Source of the DNA: Phenylobacterium sp. LH3H17
GTDB taxonomy: Bacteria; Pseudomonadota; Alphaproteobacteria; Caulobacterales; Caulobacteraceae
Reading direction: 5' to 3'
NCBI RefSeq assembly: GCF_024298925.1
Contig: NZ_CP101283.1
Coordinates: forward strand, 434,001-498,000
DNA length: 64,000 bases
Positions 33,688 through 42,295 of the stretch are shown here, piece after piece; position 1 is the first letter of the stretch; the number at the start of each line of letters is the position of its first letter. A program made the position numbers and the translations under genes. The notes below the pieces were generated by a model. It ran no database searches. It saw nothing but the letters and a program-made list of their open reading frames with translations, and had not been told where the DNA came from.

Positions 33688-34149
33688 ATGTCGGACGTAG
33701 CTATCCATCTGCTCTTCTGGGCCCTCTTCCTGGTCCTGATGTTGAGCGCCTGCGGCTTCGCTCTTTGGAAGGGCGGCCCCGCCGAGCGCCTTGGCGCTGC
33801 GCTGATCCTGGGCTTCGCCCTGCTCTGGGAATTCGGCCGTCTCCTGCCTCCGAGCTTCAGCAGTTTCATGCCCATCGCCCAGCTGATAGGCGACGGCCTG
33901 ACCGCGGTCGGGCTTCTGGCCATCGCGGTGCGCTACGCCAGCCTCTGGCTGGGCGGCGCCCTGATGTTCCAGGCGGCTCAGTTCAGCCTGCACTCGTTCT
34001 ATCTGGTGACCGACCGCGAGGTGGATTCGCTCCATCGCCTGATCAACAACATCAATCTCTACGCCATCCTGATCTGTCTGACGGCCGGGGCGATCGTTTC
34101 CTGGCGCGCGCGGGTCAAGGCTGCGTCGAAGGCCGCCGCGGCGGCATAG
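33688..34149 (+). CDS. Hypothetical four-helix membrane protein
   Basis: This 153-residue protein has four hydrophobic segments: LLFWALFLVLMLSACGFALW, RLGAALILGFALLWEFG, DGLTAVGLLAIAVRYASLW and LYAILICLTAGAIVSW. A basic/alanine tail follows. No family is recognised. It follows the conserved hypothetical gene by 65 bp, with the inverted repeat at 33655 between. Its end overlaps the convergent EamA gene by 35 bp. Confidence 0.7.
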   Translation: MSDVAIHLLFWALFLVLMLSACGFALWKGGPAERLGAALILGFALLWEFGRLLPPSFSSFMPIAQLIGDGLTAVGLLAIAVRYASLWLGGALMFQAAQFSLHSFYLVTDREVDSLHRLINNINLYAILICLTAGAIVSWRARVKAASKAAAAA

Positions 34150-35032
34150 GTCCGCGCCGCTCCAGGGTCGCCAGCGCCACCCCGGCCAGGATCAGGCCCA
34201 GGGCCGCGAACGCCATCCAGCTCGGCCGCTCGCCCAGGAAGGTCACCCCGACCGCGGTCGCCCAAAGCGGCGCCAGATAGATCGACAGCGACACGAACAG
34301 CGGGCCGCGCCGCTGGATCAGGAACACCCAGCCGATGGTGGCGAGGCCCGCGGGGAAGACGCCCTGGGCGATCACCGCGACCAGGGCCGGAAGCGGTGGC
34401 CAGGCGGGCAGGGGCGCCGTGAACACGGCCGCCGCCGTGGCGTAGGCCGCCCCCCAAAGCGACATCATCAGGGCGCCGGCGGTCGCCGCCACGGCCGGCG
34501 CGTGCTTGGTCACCACGTTGGCGACGGCATAGAGCGCCGCGGCCCCCAGGGCGGCCATCATGGCCATGGCCTCCATGGTCAGGCCGCCCATCAGCTTGGG
34601 CGCCAGCAGCACGGCCAAGCCCACGAAGCCCAGCCCGACCCCGGCGCTGCGCTGCAGGGTCAGCCGGTCGCCGGCCACGAAGACATGCGCCAGGGCGGCG
34701 GTGAAGATCGGCGAGGCCCCGTTGCACATGGCGTTGACCGCCGAGGGCAGGCTCTGGGCCGCATAGGCGAACAGCACGAAGGGCGCGGCCATGCCGACCA
34801 GGCCGACCACCGCGTAGAACCGCCAGGCCGGGTCGCCGGGCGGCGGCAACTTCTGGCGTTGGATGGCCAGGACCAGGCCCAAGGTCGCCACCGCGATCCA
34901 TAGTCGCAGGGCCGCGTTCCAGACCGGCGAGATGTACTCCACGGCGACCTTCAAGGCGGCGAAGGCCGAGCCCCAGGCGATCACCAGGAAGGCCATCACC
35001 AGCCAGTCGATCGGTTGCGGGCGGCTCGTCAT
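34115..35032 (-). CDS. EamA/DMT-superfamily transporter
   Basis: This 305-residue inner-membrane protein has ten hydrophobic segments in two EamA repeats. The first begins [21 protein letters not shown] and ends [11 protein letters not shown]. The second begins [20 protein letters not shown] and ends with the motif [21 protein letters not shown]. Members export amino acids, nucleobases or other metabolites. A role in exporting a serine-related metabolite is conceivable from the divergent serC-serA but unsupported. Confidence 0.9.
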   Translation of the reverse strand: MTSRPQPIDWLVMAFLVIAWGSAFAALKVAVEYISPVWNAALRLWIAVATLGLVLAIQRQKLPPPGDPAWRFYAVVGLVGMAAPFVLFAYAAQSLPSAVNAMCNGASPIFTAALAHVFVAGDRLTLQRSAGVGLGFVGLAVLLAPKLMGGLTMEAMAMMAALGAAALYAVANVVTKHAPAVAATAGALMMSLWGAAYATAAAVFTAPLPAWPPLPALVAVIAQGVFPAGLATIGWVFLIQRRGPLFVSLSIYLAPLWATAVGVTFLGERPSWMAFAALGLILAGVALATLERRGPMPPRRPSTQP

Positions 35033-35125
35033 CAGACCTTGAGATCACGGGTCGCTCCGCGCACCAAGCGGTCGCGTCATCAGTTCCGCTCACATCGGGT
35101 TTCGAAAACTTTCGCTTGATCCGGG

Positions 35126-35174
35126 GCGGAAACCAGGGTTTCTCCGCGGCGGGCCACGCCCCCCCAACGGGGCG
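35126..35174 (+). promoter_or_regulatory. Two-hairpin leader upstream of serC (serC-motif-like?)
   Basis: The 173-bp region before serC holds two consecutive potential stem-loops: one around 35126-35147 (GCGGAAAC with GTTTCTCCGC, imperfect) and one at 35157-35174 (CGCCCC with GGGGCG). CATCTGTAAGGA then runs toward the ATG at 35206. A two-hairpin serC RNA motif is known upstream of serC in alphaproteobacteria. The resemblance is structural only and not checked against a model. Confidence 0.35.
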
Positions 35175-35205
35175 CTGCTCATCTGTAAGGATGGGAGACA
35201 TCGCT

Positions 35206-36375
35206 ATGACGACCCTCGCCACGCCGGCAATGCGCCCGGCTCGCCCCGAGTTTTCTTCCGGGCCCTGCGCCAAGCGCCCCGGCTGGAATCCCCAAAATCT
35301 CCAGAACGCCGTCCTCGGCCGATCGCACAGGTCGAAGCTGGGCAAGGCGCGCCTGCAAGAGGCGATCGACCGCACCCGCCAGGTGCTGGAGGTTCCGGAG
35401 GACTACCTGATCGGCATCGTGGCCGGCTCCGACACCGGCGCCGTCGAGATGGCGATGTGGTCGATGCTGGGTCCCAAGCCGGTCCAGTTGCTGGCCTTCG
35501 AAAGCTTCGGCAAGGACTGGGTCACCGACGTGACCAAGCAGCTCAAGCTGCCCGCCGAGGTGCTGGACGCCCCCTATGGGGAACTGCCGGACCTCTCCAA
35601 GGTCCGTAAGGACGCCGACCTGGTCTTCACCTGGAACGGCACGACTTCCGGGGTCCGCGTCCCCAACGCCGACTTCATCGCCGCCGACCGTGAAGGCATC
35701 GTGATCTGCGACGCCACCAGCGCCGCCTTCGCCCAGGATCTCGACTGGGCCAAGCTGGATGTGGTGACCTTCTCCTGGCAGAAGGCGCTGGGCGGGGAGG
35801 GCGCGCACGGCGTGCTGATCCTCTCGCCGCGCGCCGTCGAGCGCCTCGAGAGCTACACCCCGGCCTGGCCGATGCCGAAGCTCTTCCGGATGACCAAGGC
35901 CGGCAAGCTGTCGCGCGAGATCTTCGAGGGCGCCACGATCAACACGCCCTCCATGCTTTGCGTGGAAGACGCCATCGACGCGCTCAAGTGGGGCGCCTCC
36001 ATCGGCGGCCTGGCCGAGATGCAGCGCCGGGCCGACGCCAACCTCGCCGCCCTGGCCGAGTGGGTGGAACGCACCGGCTGGGTTGAGTTCCTCGCCGCCG
36101 ATCCGGCGACGCGGTCCAACACCTCGGTCTGCCTCAAGGTGGTCGACCCCCGCATCACTGCGCTCTCCGACGAGGCCCAGGCCGACTTCGCCAAGAAGCT
36201 GGCCTCCATCCTCGAGAAGGAAGGCGCGGCCCTGGACATCGGCGGCTATCGCGACGCCCCGGCCGGTCTTCGGATCTGGTGCGGCGCCACGGTGGAAACC
36301 TCCGACATCGAGGCCCTGACCCCCTGGCTCGACTGGGCCTTCGCCTCGACCCTCGAAGCGCTCCAGACCGCCTAA
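35206..36375 (+). CDS. serC: Phosphoserine aminotransferase
   Basis: This 389-residue PLP enzyme makes phosphoserine from phosphohydroxypyruvate and glutamate. It belongs to the alphaproteobacterial/archaeal-type Ser[16 protein letters not shown] at the N terminus, [43 protein letters not shown] and the PLP lysine in [16 protein letters not shown] chose the ATG at 35206 after GGATGGGAG; an ATG at 35191 would give five more residues. It is followed by serA after a 140-bp gap that contains a dispersed repeat. Confidence 0.94.
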   Translation: MTTLATPAMRPARPEFSSGPCAKRPGWNPQNLQNAVLGRSHRSKLGKARLQEAIDRTRQVLEVPEDYLIGIVAGSDTGAVEMAMWSMLGPKPVQLLAFESFGKDWVTDVTKQLKLPAEVLDAPYGELPDLSKVRKDADLVFTWNGTTSGVRVPNADFIAADREGIVICDATSAAFAQDLDWAKLDVVTFSWQKALGGEGAHGVLILSPRAVERLESYTPAWPMPKLFRMTKAGKLSREIFEGATINTPSMLCVEDAIDALKWGASIGGLAEMQRRADANLAALAEWVERTGWVEFLAADPATRSNTSVCLKVVDPRITALSDEAQADFAKKLASILEKEGAALDIGGYRDAPAGLRIWCGATVETSDIEALTPWLDWAFASTLEALQTA

Positions 36376-36382
36376 GCCCTAA

Positions 36383-36483
36383 ACCCCCTCAGTCGCTTCG
36401 CGACAGCTCCCCCAGAGGGGGAGCATCCGGGCCCAAGATCCTCCCCCACTGGGGGAGGGGGACCGCGAAGCGGTGGAGGGGGC
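36383..36483. repeat. Dispersed palindrome-rich intergenic repeat, copy 1
   Basis: The serC-serA gap is filled by G/C-rich palindromic modules: CAGTCGCTTCGCGAC, AGCTCCCCCAGAGGGGGAGC, CCTCCCCCACTGGGGGAGG and CCGCGAAGCGGTGGAGGGGGC. The same modules, in the opposite orientation, fill 58748-58884. This is a REP/RPE-like element, non-coding and possibly acting as an mRNA stem-loop between co-transcribed genes. Confidence 0.75.
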
Positions 36484-36515
36484 CTTCACAGATATCTCCG
36501 TAAGGACACCGCCCC

Positions 36516-38090
36516 ATGCCCCGCGTACTGATCGCCGACAAACTCAGCCCCGCCGCCATCGAGATCTTCAAGCAGCGCGGCGTCGACGCCGATGTGAAGA
36601 CCGGCCTCACCAAGGACGAACTGCTCAAGATCATCGGCGACTATGACGGCCTGGCGGTCCGCTCGGCCACCAAGGCCGACAAGGACGTCATCGCCGCCGC
36701 CGGAAACCTCAAGGTCATCGGCCGCGCCGGCATCGGCGTGGACAATGTCGACATCCCCGCGGCGACTTCCAAGGGGATCGTGGTGATGAACACGCCCTTC
36801 GGCAACTCGATCACCACCGCCGAGCACGCCATCGCCATGATGTTCGCGCTCGCCCGGCAGCTCCCCGCCGCCGACGTCTCCACCCAGGCCGGCAAGTGGG
36901 AGAAGAACCGCTTCATGGGCGTGGAGCTCTACGCCAAGACCCTGGGCCTGATCGGGGCGGGCAATATCGGCGGCATCGTTGCCGACCGCGCCAACGGCCT
37001 GAAGATGAAGGTGGTGGCCTACGACCCGTTCCTGTCGGCCGAGCGCGCCGTGGAGATGGGCGTGGAGAAGGTCGAGCTGGAAGACCTGCTGGCCCGCGCC
37101 GACGTCATCACCCTGCACACCCCGCTCACCGACAAGACCCGCAACATCCTGTCGGCCGAGAACCTGGCCAAGACCAAGAAGGGTGTTCTCATCGTCAACT
37201 GCGCCCGCGGCGGCCTGGTGGACGAGGCGGCCCTGCGCAAAGGCCTGGACGATGGCCACATCGGCGGAGCGGCCTTCGACGTCTTCGTCGAGGAGCCGGC
37301 CAAGGAAAACGTCCTGTTCGGGGCGGAGAACTTCATCGCCACCCCGCACCTGGGCGCCTCGACCATGGAGGCCCAGGAGAACGTGGCCCTGCAGGTCGCC
37401 GAGCAGATGAGCGATTACCTGCTCACCGGCGCGGTCTCCAACGCGCTGAACAGCCCCTCGGTCACCGCCGACGAGGCCCCGAAGCTGAAGCCCTTCATCG
37501 CGCTCGCCGAACGCCTGGGCGCCTTCGCCGGCCAGATGGTCGACGTCGAGGTCAAGGCCGTGGACATCGCCTATGAGGGCGAGGTCGCCAACCTCAACAC
37601 CCGGCCGCTCACCGCCGCGGCCCTGGCCGGCGTGCTGCGCCCGATGCTCGAGGACGTGAACATGGTCTCGGCCCCGGCCGTGGCCAAGGAGCGCGGCATC
37701 ACCGTCTCGGAGAGCAAGCAGGACGACAGCCCCATCTATGAGAGCCTGGTGCGGATCACCGTCACCACGTCGCTGGGCAAGCGCTCCTTCGCCGGGTCGG
37801 TCATGGCCGGGACCCCGCGCATCATCGAGGTCAAGGGCATGGACCTGGACGCGCCGTTCGGCACGACCATGCTCTATGTGAACAACCTGGATAAGCCGGG
37901 CTTCATCGGCGCCCTGGGGGCCCTGCTGGCCGACGCGGGGGTCAACATCGCCACCTTCAACCTGGGCCGGGTCTCGGCCGGCGAGGACGCCATCGCCCTG
38001 GTCGGGGTCGACCAGGATCCCACCGATGGCCTGATCGCCAAGATCCGCGCCCTGCCCCACGTCAAGGAAGCCCGCACCCTGCGGTTCTGA
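36516..38090 (+). CDS. serA: D-3-phosphoglycerate dehydrogenase
   Basis: This 524-residue enzyme catalyses the first step of serine synthesis. It has the substrate and NAD domains (GRAGIGVDNVDIPAAT; LIGAGNIGGIVADRANG; catalytic NCARGGLVDEAAL, EEPAKENVLF and HLGASTMEAQENV). The intervening domain of the long bacterial form (residues about 315-440) follows, then a C-terminal ACT domain (MLYVNNLDKPGFIGALGALL) that binds serine for feedback control. It is likely co-transcribed with serC. Confidence 0.95.
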   Translation: MPRVLIADKLSPAAIEIFKQRGVDADVKTGLTKDELLKIIGDYDGLAVRSATKADKDVIAAAGNLKVIGRAGIGVDNVDIPAATSKGIVVMNTPFGNSITTAEHAIAMMFALARQLPAADVSTQAGKWEKNRFMGVELYAKTLGLIGAGNIGGIVADRANGLKMKVVAYDPFLSAERAVEMGVEKVELEDLLARADVITLHTPLTDKTRNILSAENLAKTKKGVLIVNCARGGLVDEAALRKGLDDGHIGGAAFDVFVEEPAKENVLFGAENFIATPHLGASTMEAQENVALQVAEQMSDYLLTGAVSNALNSPSVTADEAPKLKPFIALAERLGAFAGQMVDVEVKAVDIAYEGEVANLNTRPLTAAALAGVLRPMLEDVNMVSAPAVAKERGITVSESKQDDSPIYESLVRITVTTSLGKRSFAGSVMAGTPRIIEVKGMDLDAPFGTTMLYVNNLDKPGFIGALGALLADAGVNIATFNLGRVSAGEDAIALVGVDQDPTDGLIAKIRALPHVKEARTLRF

Positions 38091-38098
38091 ATGCGCTC

Positions 38099-38123
38099 GT
38101 CCCTCCTCCTTGTGAGGAGGGAC
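38099..38123. terminator. Hairpin between serA and the MoaD-like gene
   Basis: GTCCCTCCTC pairs with GAGGAGGGAC (10 bp) around CTTGT, between convergent genes. There is no clear T-run, so termination is likely but not certain. Confidence 0.55.
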
Positions 38124-38387
38124 CTAGCCTCCCGACAGCGCCCCGAAGATCAGCACCTCGTCGCCCTCGCCCACCGGCGCGCGGACGTCCTGGGCGCGGT
38201 CGCCGTTGCGGAAGATGCGCATGTGGCGGCGGATGCGGTCTTGCTCGTCGACCACGCGGAACTTCAGTCCCGGAAACCGTCGGTCCAGGTCGTCCAGCAC
38301 CGCCTCGATGCTTGCCCCGGCCGCCGTCAGCCGGCTGGCCCCGCCGGTGTAGGAGGTGAGCTGGGAGGGGATGAAGACCGCGATCAT
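38124..38387 (-). CDS. MoaD/ThiS family (ubiquitin-like) protein
   Basis: This 87-residue beta-grasp protein begins MIAVFIPSQLTSYTGGASRL, has the helix IEAVLDDLDRRFPGLKFRVV and ends with EVLIFGALSGG. The terminal Gly-Gly is the tail that becomes thiocarboxylated or adenylated in sulfur-carrier proteins. The ATG at 38387 overlaps the TGA of the BNR-repeat gene, which is translated just before it. No molybdopterin genes are near, so its sulfur acceptor is unknown. Confidence 0.82.
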   Translation of the reverse strand: MIAVFIPSQLTSYTGGASRLTAAGASIEAVLDDLDRRFPGLKFRVVDEQDRIRRHMRIFRNGDRAQDVRAPVGEGDEVLIFGALSGG

Positions 38388-39511
38388 GGCAGGGGCGCGG
38401 CGCTCACCGAGTAGATCTCGGGCAGGTGGGCGGCGATCGGCCGCCAAGCCTCGCCCTCATCGTCGCTCATCCAGAGCTCGCCGCCGGTGGTCCCCAGATA
38501 GAGCCCCACCGAGGTGTCCCGATCGGCGCAGAAGGCCTGGCGCTTGACCGTGAACCAGGCCTGTTCGACAGGGAATCCCCGGTCCTGGCGCTCCCAGCTC
38601 GCGCCCGCGTCACGGGTCCGGTAGACCGCCGGCTTTCCGCCTGGACTGGTGCGCGGCCAGACCTCGGTGCCGTCCATGGGGAAGACCCAGGCGGTGTCGG
38701 CGGCGCGCGGGTGGGGGACGATGGTGAAGCCGATGTCGCCGATCTCCTTGGGCATGGCCTCGCCGATCCGGTCCCAGCGCTCGGCCGGCCGGTCCAGCCG
38801 ATAGACGCCGCAATGGTTCTGCTGCCAGAGGCGGTCGGGCATGGTGGGCGCCAGGGCGATGTAGTGCGCGTCCTGGCCATATTCCGGATAGGGGTCGGGC
38901 ATGAAGCTGGCCTCCACCCCCTGGTTCAGCGGCGCCCAGCCGGCGCCCTGGTCATGGCTCTCGAACACCCCGGCGGTGGAGGTGGCGATATACATGTGGC
39001 GCGGGTCGCGCGGATCGATCTGGATCTGGTTGAGCAGCGCCCCGTCCGGCGTGCCGCCGTCTTCCGGGCACCACTTCCAGTACATGGGATGGTTGTTGAA
39101 GCCGGCCACTCCGTCCCAGGTCGCTCCTCCGTCGGCGCTGCGGAACAGGCCGGGGGGCGAGGTCCCCGCCCACCAGACGCCGGGCTCGCTGGCATGGCCC
39201 GGCTCCAGCCAGAAGCTGTGGTTCACCGACCGCGCGGGGCCTTGGCCCTCCTCGACCTTCGGGAAGGCCGGCGGACGCTCGGCCTCGGTCCAGGTGGCCC
39301 CGCCGTCGATCGAGCGGAAGATGGTCGGGCCCAGGTGGCCGGTGGAGGCGGCCATGAGCAGGGTCTTCCCGTCGCGCGGGTCGAGCACCAGGTGGTTGAC
39401 GATGTGGCCGAGGAAGATCGGTCCCTGGACGCTCCAGGTCCGGCGCGCATCGTCGCTGCGATAGATCCAGGCGCCCTTGCGGGTGCCCACGAGAAGCTGG
39501 GTGGCGGCCAT
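38384..39511 (-). CDS. BNR/Asp-box repeat beta-propeller protein (sialidase-like fold)
   Basis: This 375-residue cytoplasmic protein without signal peptide has repeated Asp-box motifs: RSIDGGATWTE, RSADGGATWDG, RTRDAGASWER and MSDDEGEAWRP, plus a first degenerate one in RSDDARRTWSV. It should fold as a six- or seven-bladed propeller. The name exo-alpha-sialidase is often given, but I do not see the sialidase arginine triad. It is translationally coupled to the MoaD-like gene, a pairing known in many bacteria without assigned function. Confidence 0.85.
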   Translation of the reverse strand: MAATQLLVGTRKGAWIYRSDDARRTWSVQGPIFLGHIVNHLVLDPRDGKTLLMAASTGHLGPTIFRSIDGGATWTEAERPPAFPKVEEGQGPARSVNHSFWLEPGHASEPGVWWAGTSPPGLFRSADGGATWDGVAGFNNHPMYWKWCPEDGGTPDGALLNQIQIDPRDPRHMYIATSTAGVFESHDQGAGWAPLNQGVEASFMPDPYPEYGQDAHYIALAPTMPDRLWQQNHCGVYRLDRPAERWDRIGEAMPKEIGDIGFTIVPHPRAADTAWVFPMDGTEVWPRTSPGGKPAVYRTRDAGASWERQDRGFPVEQAWFTVKRQAFCADRDTSVGLYLGTTGGELWMSDDEGEAWRPIAAHLPEIYSVSAAPLP

Positions 39512-39615
39512 GGCGTGCCCTTTCTTCCAGACCCCGCAGGATTCGTCCGGTCGCGAGCGGGGTCAAGAGAGCTGACTCCACCGTAAGGCGCTTGACTCTT
39601 TTGAGTCCAAAACTA

Positions 39616-39630
39616 GAACAAAATAAGAAC
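39616..39630 (+). promoter_or_regulatory. LexA (SOS) box of the imuAB-dnaE2 operon
   Basis: GAAC-N7-GAAC (39616-39619 and 39627-39630) matches the alphaproteobacterial LexA consensus GAAC-N7-GAAC / GTTC-N7-GTTC exactly. A third GAAC follows at 39635. The site ends 16 bp before the imuA ATG, so bound LexA would block transcription. Confidence 0.85.
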
Positions 39631-39646
39631 AGGAGAACAGAAAGCC

Positions 39647-40435
39647 ATGTCCGGTTTTCGCGAGGCGCGACTTGCCGCGCTCAAGGCGAAGATCGCCGCC
39701 CTCGAGGCGGGCGGACGGGCGGACTCTGAGTCCCTGCCGTTCGGCGATCCCCGGCTGGACGGCTGTTTCCTGGGCCAGGGCCTGCCCCTGGGCCAATGGC
39801 ACGAATTCACCGGGGCGGGGATGGAGGTCGAGACCGGGGCCTCCCCCGCCGCCTTCGCCGCGCTCGTCGCCGCGCCCCTGGCCCGGCGGGGCGAGGCGGT
39901 CTGGGTGCTGCGGCGCGACGACCTGTTCGCTCCGGGCCTGTCGGGGCTGGGCTTTCCGGCGCAGCGGCTGATCCAGGTCTGCGCCCGCGACGAGGCCGAG
40001 GCCCTAGCCGTGGCCGAGGATGCGCTAGCCACCGCCGGCGTCACCGCGGTCTTCGCCGAGGTGGAGGCCGTGGATCTCACCGCCGGGCGGCGGCTGCAAC
40101 TGGCCTGCGAGAAGCACGGCGCCACCGGGTTCGTGATCCGCCGCCGACCCTATGGGGGCTTAGGCAGGCAGAGCGCCAGCGGCTCGGCGGCGGCCACCCG
40201 CTGGAAGATCGCGCCCGCGGCCAGCGAGCCCGCGCCCGGCGAGTTCGGCCTGGGTCCTCCGCGCTGGCGGGTCGAGCTGGAACGGTGCCGGGGCGGGCGG
40301 CCCGGCGGCTGGCTGATGGAGGCGCAAGCCGCTTTTACCTGGGAGGCCCAAGATGGCCCGCATCCTCTGCGCCTGGTCGCCGAACTGGGCGATCGCCAAC
40401 TGGCGCCGGCGCAATCCGTCCGACTCTCGGCCTAG
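39647..40435 (+). CDS. imuA: SOS mutagenesis protein ImuA (RecA/SulA-like)
   Basis: This 262-residue RecA-like protein has SLPFGDPRLDGCFLGQGLPLGQWHEF at the N terminus in place of a Walker A loop, an aspartate-rich core and the FVIRRRPYGGLG strand. It works with ImuB and DnaE2 in translesion synthesis. It follows the LexA box closely. The last 83 bp overlap the imuB coding region. The Walker A lysine appears absent, as expected for this family. Confidence 0.88.
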   Translation: MSGFREARLAALKAKIAALEAGGRADSESLPFGDPRLDGCFLGQGLPLGQWHEFTGAGMEVETGASPAAFAALVAAPLARRGEAVWVLRRDDLFAPGLSGLGFPAQRLIQVCARDEAEALAVAEDALATAGVTAVFAEVEAVDLTAGRRLQLACEKHGATGFVIRRRPYGGLGRQSASGSAAATRWKIAPAASEPAPGEFGLGPPRWRVELERCRGGRPGGWLMEAQAAFTWEAQDGPHPLRLVAELGDRQLAPAQSVRLSA

Positions 40436-41873
40436 CCCGTTCGGATTGATCGAGACCGTGAAGGCCGTGCGGCGGCTGTCGGCGGTGGACAAGGCCGCCG
40501 CGGCCGCGGGCCTGTTCCCCGGCCAGAAAGCCACCGACGCCGCGGCCCTGGTTCCCGACCTGGTCACCGCGGAGGCGGAACCCGAGGCCGACGCCGCGGC
40601 GCTCACCGCCCTGGTCGACTGGTCGGTTCGGTTTTCCCACGCGGTGGCGGCCGCTCCGCCCGACGGCCTGTTCCTGGACATCACCGGGGTCGACCACCTT
40701 TGGGGCGGCGAGGCCGAGTTGGTCTCCGATTTCCGCGCCCGCCTGGCCCGCAACGGCCTTTTTTTCCGCTGCGCCGTGGCCGACACCCCCGGCGCGGCCT
40801 GGGCGCTCGCCCACCATGGGAAGGGCGCGGAGATCATCGCGCCGCCGGGCGGCCAGGCCGACCTGCTGGCCTATCTGCCCCCCGCGGCCTTGCGCCTCCC
40901 GCCCGAGGCCGCCGCCCAGATCGAGCGGCTGGGTCTGCGCTACCTGTTCCAGATCATCGGCCTGCCGCGCGCCCCCTTCGCCCGCCGGTTCGGCAAACAG
41001 GCCCTGCTGCGGCTGGACCAGGCCATGGGCCGGGCCGAGGAGGCGCTGACCTTCCGCCGCCCGCCCAATCCGTGGTTCGCGCGGCTGGCCTTCTTCGAAC
41101 CGATCAGCGTGCTGGAGGACCTGGCAAGGGTGAGCCGCGACGTGGCCGCCAAGCTCTGCGCGCGGCTGGAGCTGGAAAGTCGGGGGGCCAAGCGGTTCGA
41201 GCTCACCTTTCACCGGTTGGACGGCAAGGCCTATCCGCTGACCATCGGCCTCTCCATCCCCGGCCGCGATCCGGCGCGGATCGCCAAGCTGTTCGCGCCC
41301 AAGCTGGAGACCGTCGATCCCGGCTTCGGGATCGAGGTGGTGACGATCACCGCCGAGGCGGTGGAGGTGCTGTCCGGTCGTCAGGCGCGGCTGGACGCCA
41401 CCCGCGAGGCGGCGCTGGAGGAGGGCCTGGCGCCCCTGGTGGACCGGCTGGCCAACCGCCTGGGCGAGGACCGGGTCTGGAAGAGCGCCCCGGTGCAGAG
41501 CCACGTCCCCGAGCAGAGCGCGCGGCCCGGCGCGCCGCTTGGCCCCAGCCAGGGCTGGAACCCGGAGACCCCGCGGCCCTTGCGCCTCTTTCGCCGTCCA
41601 GAGCCCCTGGACCTGGTCCTGGCGCTCACCCCCGACGACCCGCCCCGCCAGTTCCAGTGGCGCAAGCAGACCCACCGCGTGCGCTTCGCCGAAGGGCCCG
41701 AGCGCATCGGCGCCGAATGGTGGCGCGGCGAGATCGACGAGGTCCGCACCGACCATGTCCGCGACTATTACCGGGTGGAGGACCAGGAAGGCGCGCGCTT
41801 CTGGCTCTATCGCGAGGGGCTCTATTCCGAAGACCAACCCGCCAGGTGGTGGCTGCACGGACTGTTCGGATGA
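40353..41873 (+). CDS. imuB: Y-family polymerase-like protein ImuB
   Basis: This 506-residue protein resembles DNA polymerase IV but lacks the catalytic acidic residues: the first motif is CAWSPNWAIANW rather than D-x-D, and motif III reads LFLDITGVDHLWGG. It has little-finger and C-terminal parts ending in YYRVEDQEGARFWLYREG. It acts as an adaptor linking DnaE2, ImuA and the sliding clamp. The ATG at 40353 follows GGGAGG and lies 83 bp inside imuA in another frame. It is in the LexA-controlled operon. Confidence 0.9.
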   Translation: MARILCAWSPNWAIANWRRRNPSDSRPSPFGLIETVKAVRRLSAVDKAAAAAGLFPGQKATDAAALVPDLVTAEAEPEADAAALTALVDWSVRFSHAVAAAPPDGLFLDITGVDHLWGGEAELVSDFRARLARNGLFFRCAVADTPGAAWALAHHGKGAEIIAPPGGQADLLAYLPPAALRLPPEAAAQIERLGLRYLFQIIGLPRAPFARRFGKQALLRLDQAMGRAEEALTFRRPPNPWFARLAFFEPISVLEDLARVSRDVAAKLCARLELESRGAKRFELTFHRLDGKAYPLTIGLSIPGRDPARIAKLFAPKLETVDPGFGIEVVTITAEAVEVLSGRQARLDATREAALEEGLAPLVDRLANRLGEDRVWKSAPVQSHVPEQSARPGAPLGPSQGWNPETPRPLRLFRRPEPLDLVLALTPDDPPRQFQWRKQTHRVRFAEGPERIGAEWWRGEIDEVRTDHVRDYYRVEDQEGARFWLYREGLYSEDQPARWWLHGLFG

Positions 41874-41886
41874 ATGAGGAGAGACC

Positions 41887-42291
41887 ATGAAACCCAAGAT
41901 CAGCCTGATCACCCTGGCCGTCACCGACATGCCCCGTTCGATCGCCTTCTACCGGGATGGCCTGGGCTTCCCGATTCACAACTTCAAGGAAGGCGAGGAC
42001 TTCGCCATGTTCCGGCTGGAGGGGACCTGGCTCGCCCTGTTCCCCTGGCGGGAGATGGCCAAGGAGGTGGACGTACCCGCCGCGCCGCCCAGCTTCGGCG
42101 GCGTCATGCTGTCCCACAACGCCCCCAGCAAAGCCGCGGTCGACCAGGTCTACGCCCAGGCCCTGGCGGCCGGCGCCGTCGCCACCGTGCCTCCGAAGGA
42201 CGTCTCCTGGGGCGGCTATTCCGGCTATTTCGCCGATCCGGACGGCCACTATTGGGAAGTGGCCTGGAACCCCTTCACCGACCTTACCTGA
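41887..42291 (+). CDS. VOC family protein within the SOS cassette
   Basis: This 134-residue VOC module begins [22 protein letters not shown] and ends [13 protein letters not shown] with a likely metal-ligand glutamate. It lies 13 bp after imuB and 4 bp before the dnaE2 ATG, so it must be co-transcribed with the translesion genes. VOC proteins are not known components of ImuAB-DnaE2. It may be a passenger or may act on a DNA-damaging compound; this is inference. Confidence 0.85.
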   Translation: MKPKISLITLAVTDMPRSIAFYRDGLGFPIHNFKEGEDFAMFRLEGTWLALFPWREMAKEVDVPAAPPSFGGVMLSHNAPSKAAVDQVYAQALAAGAVATVPPKDVSWGGYSGYFADPDGHYWEVAWNPFTDLT

Positions 42292-42295
42292 CATC

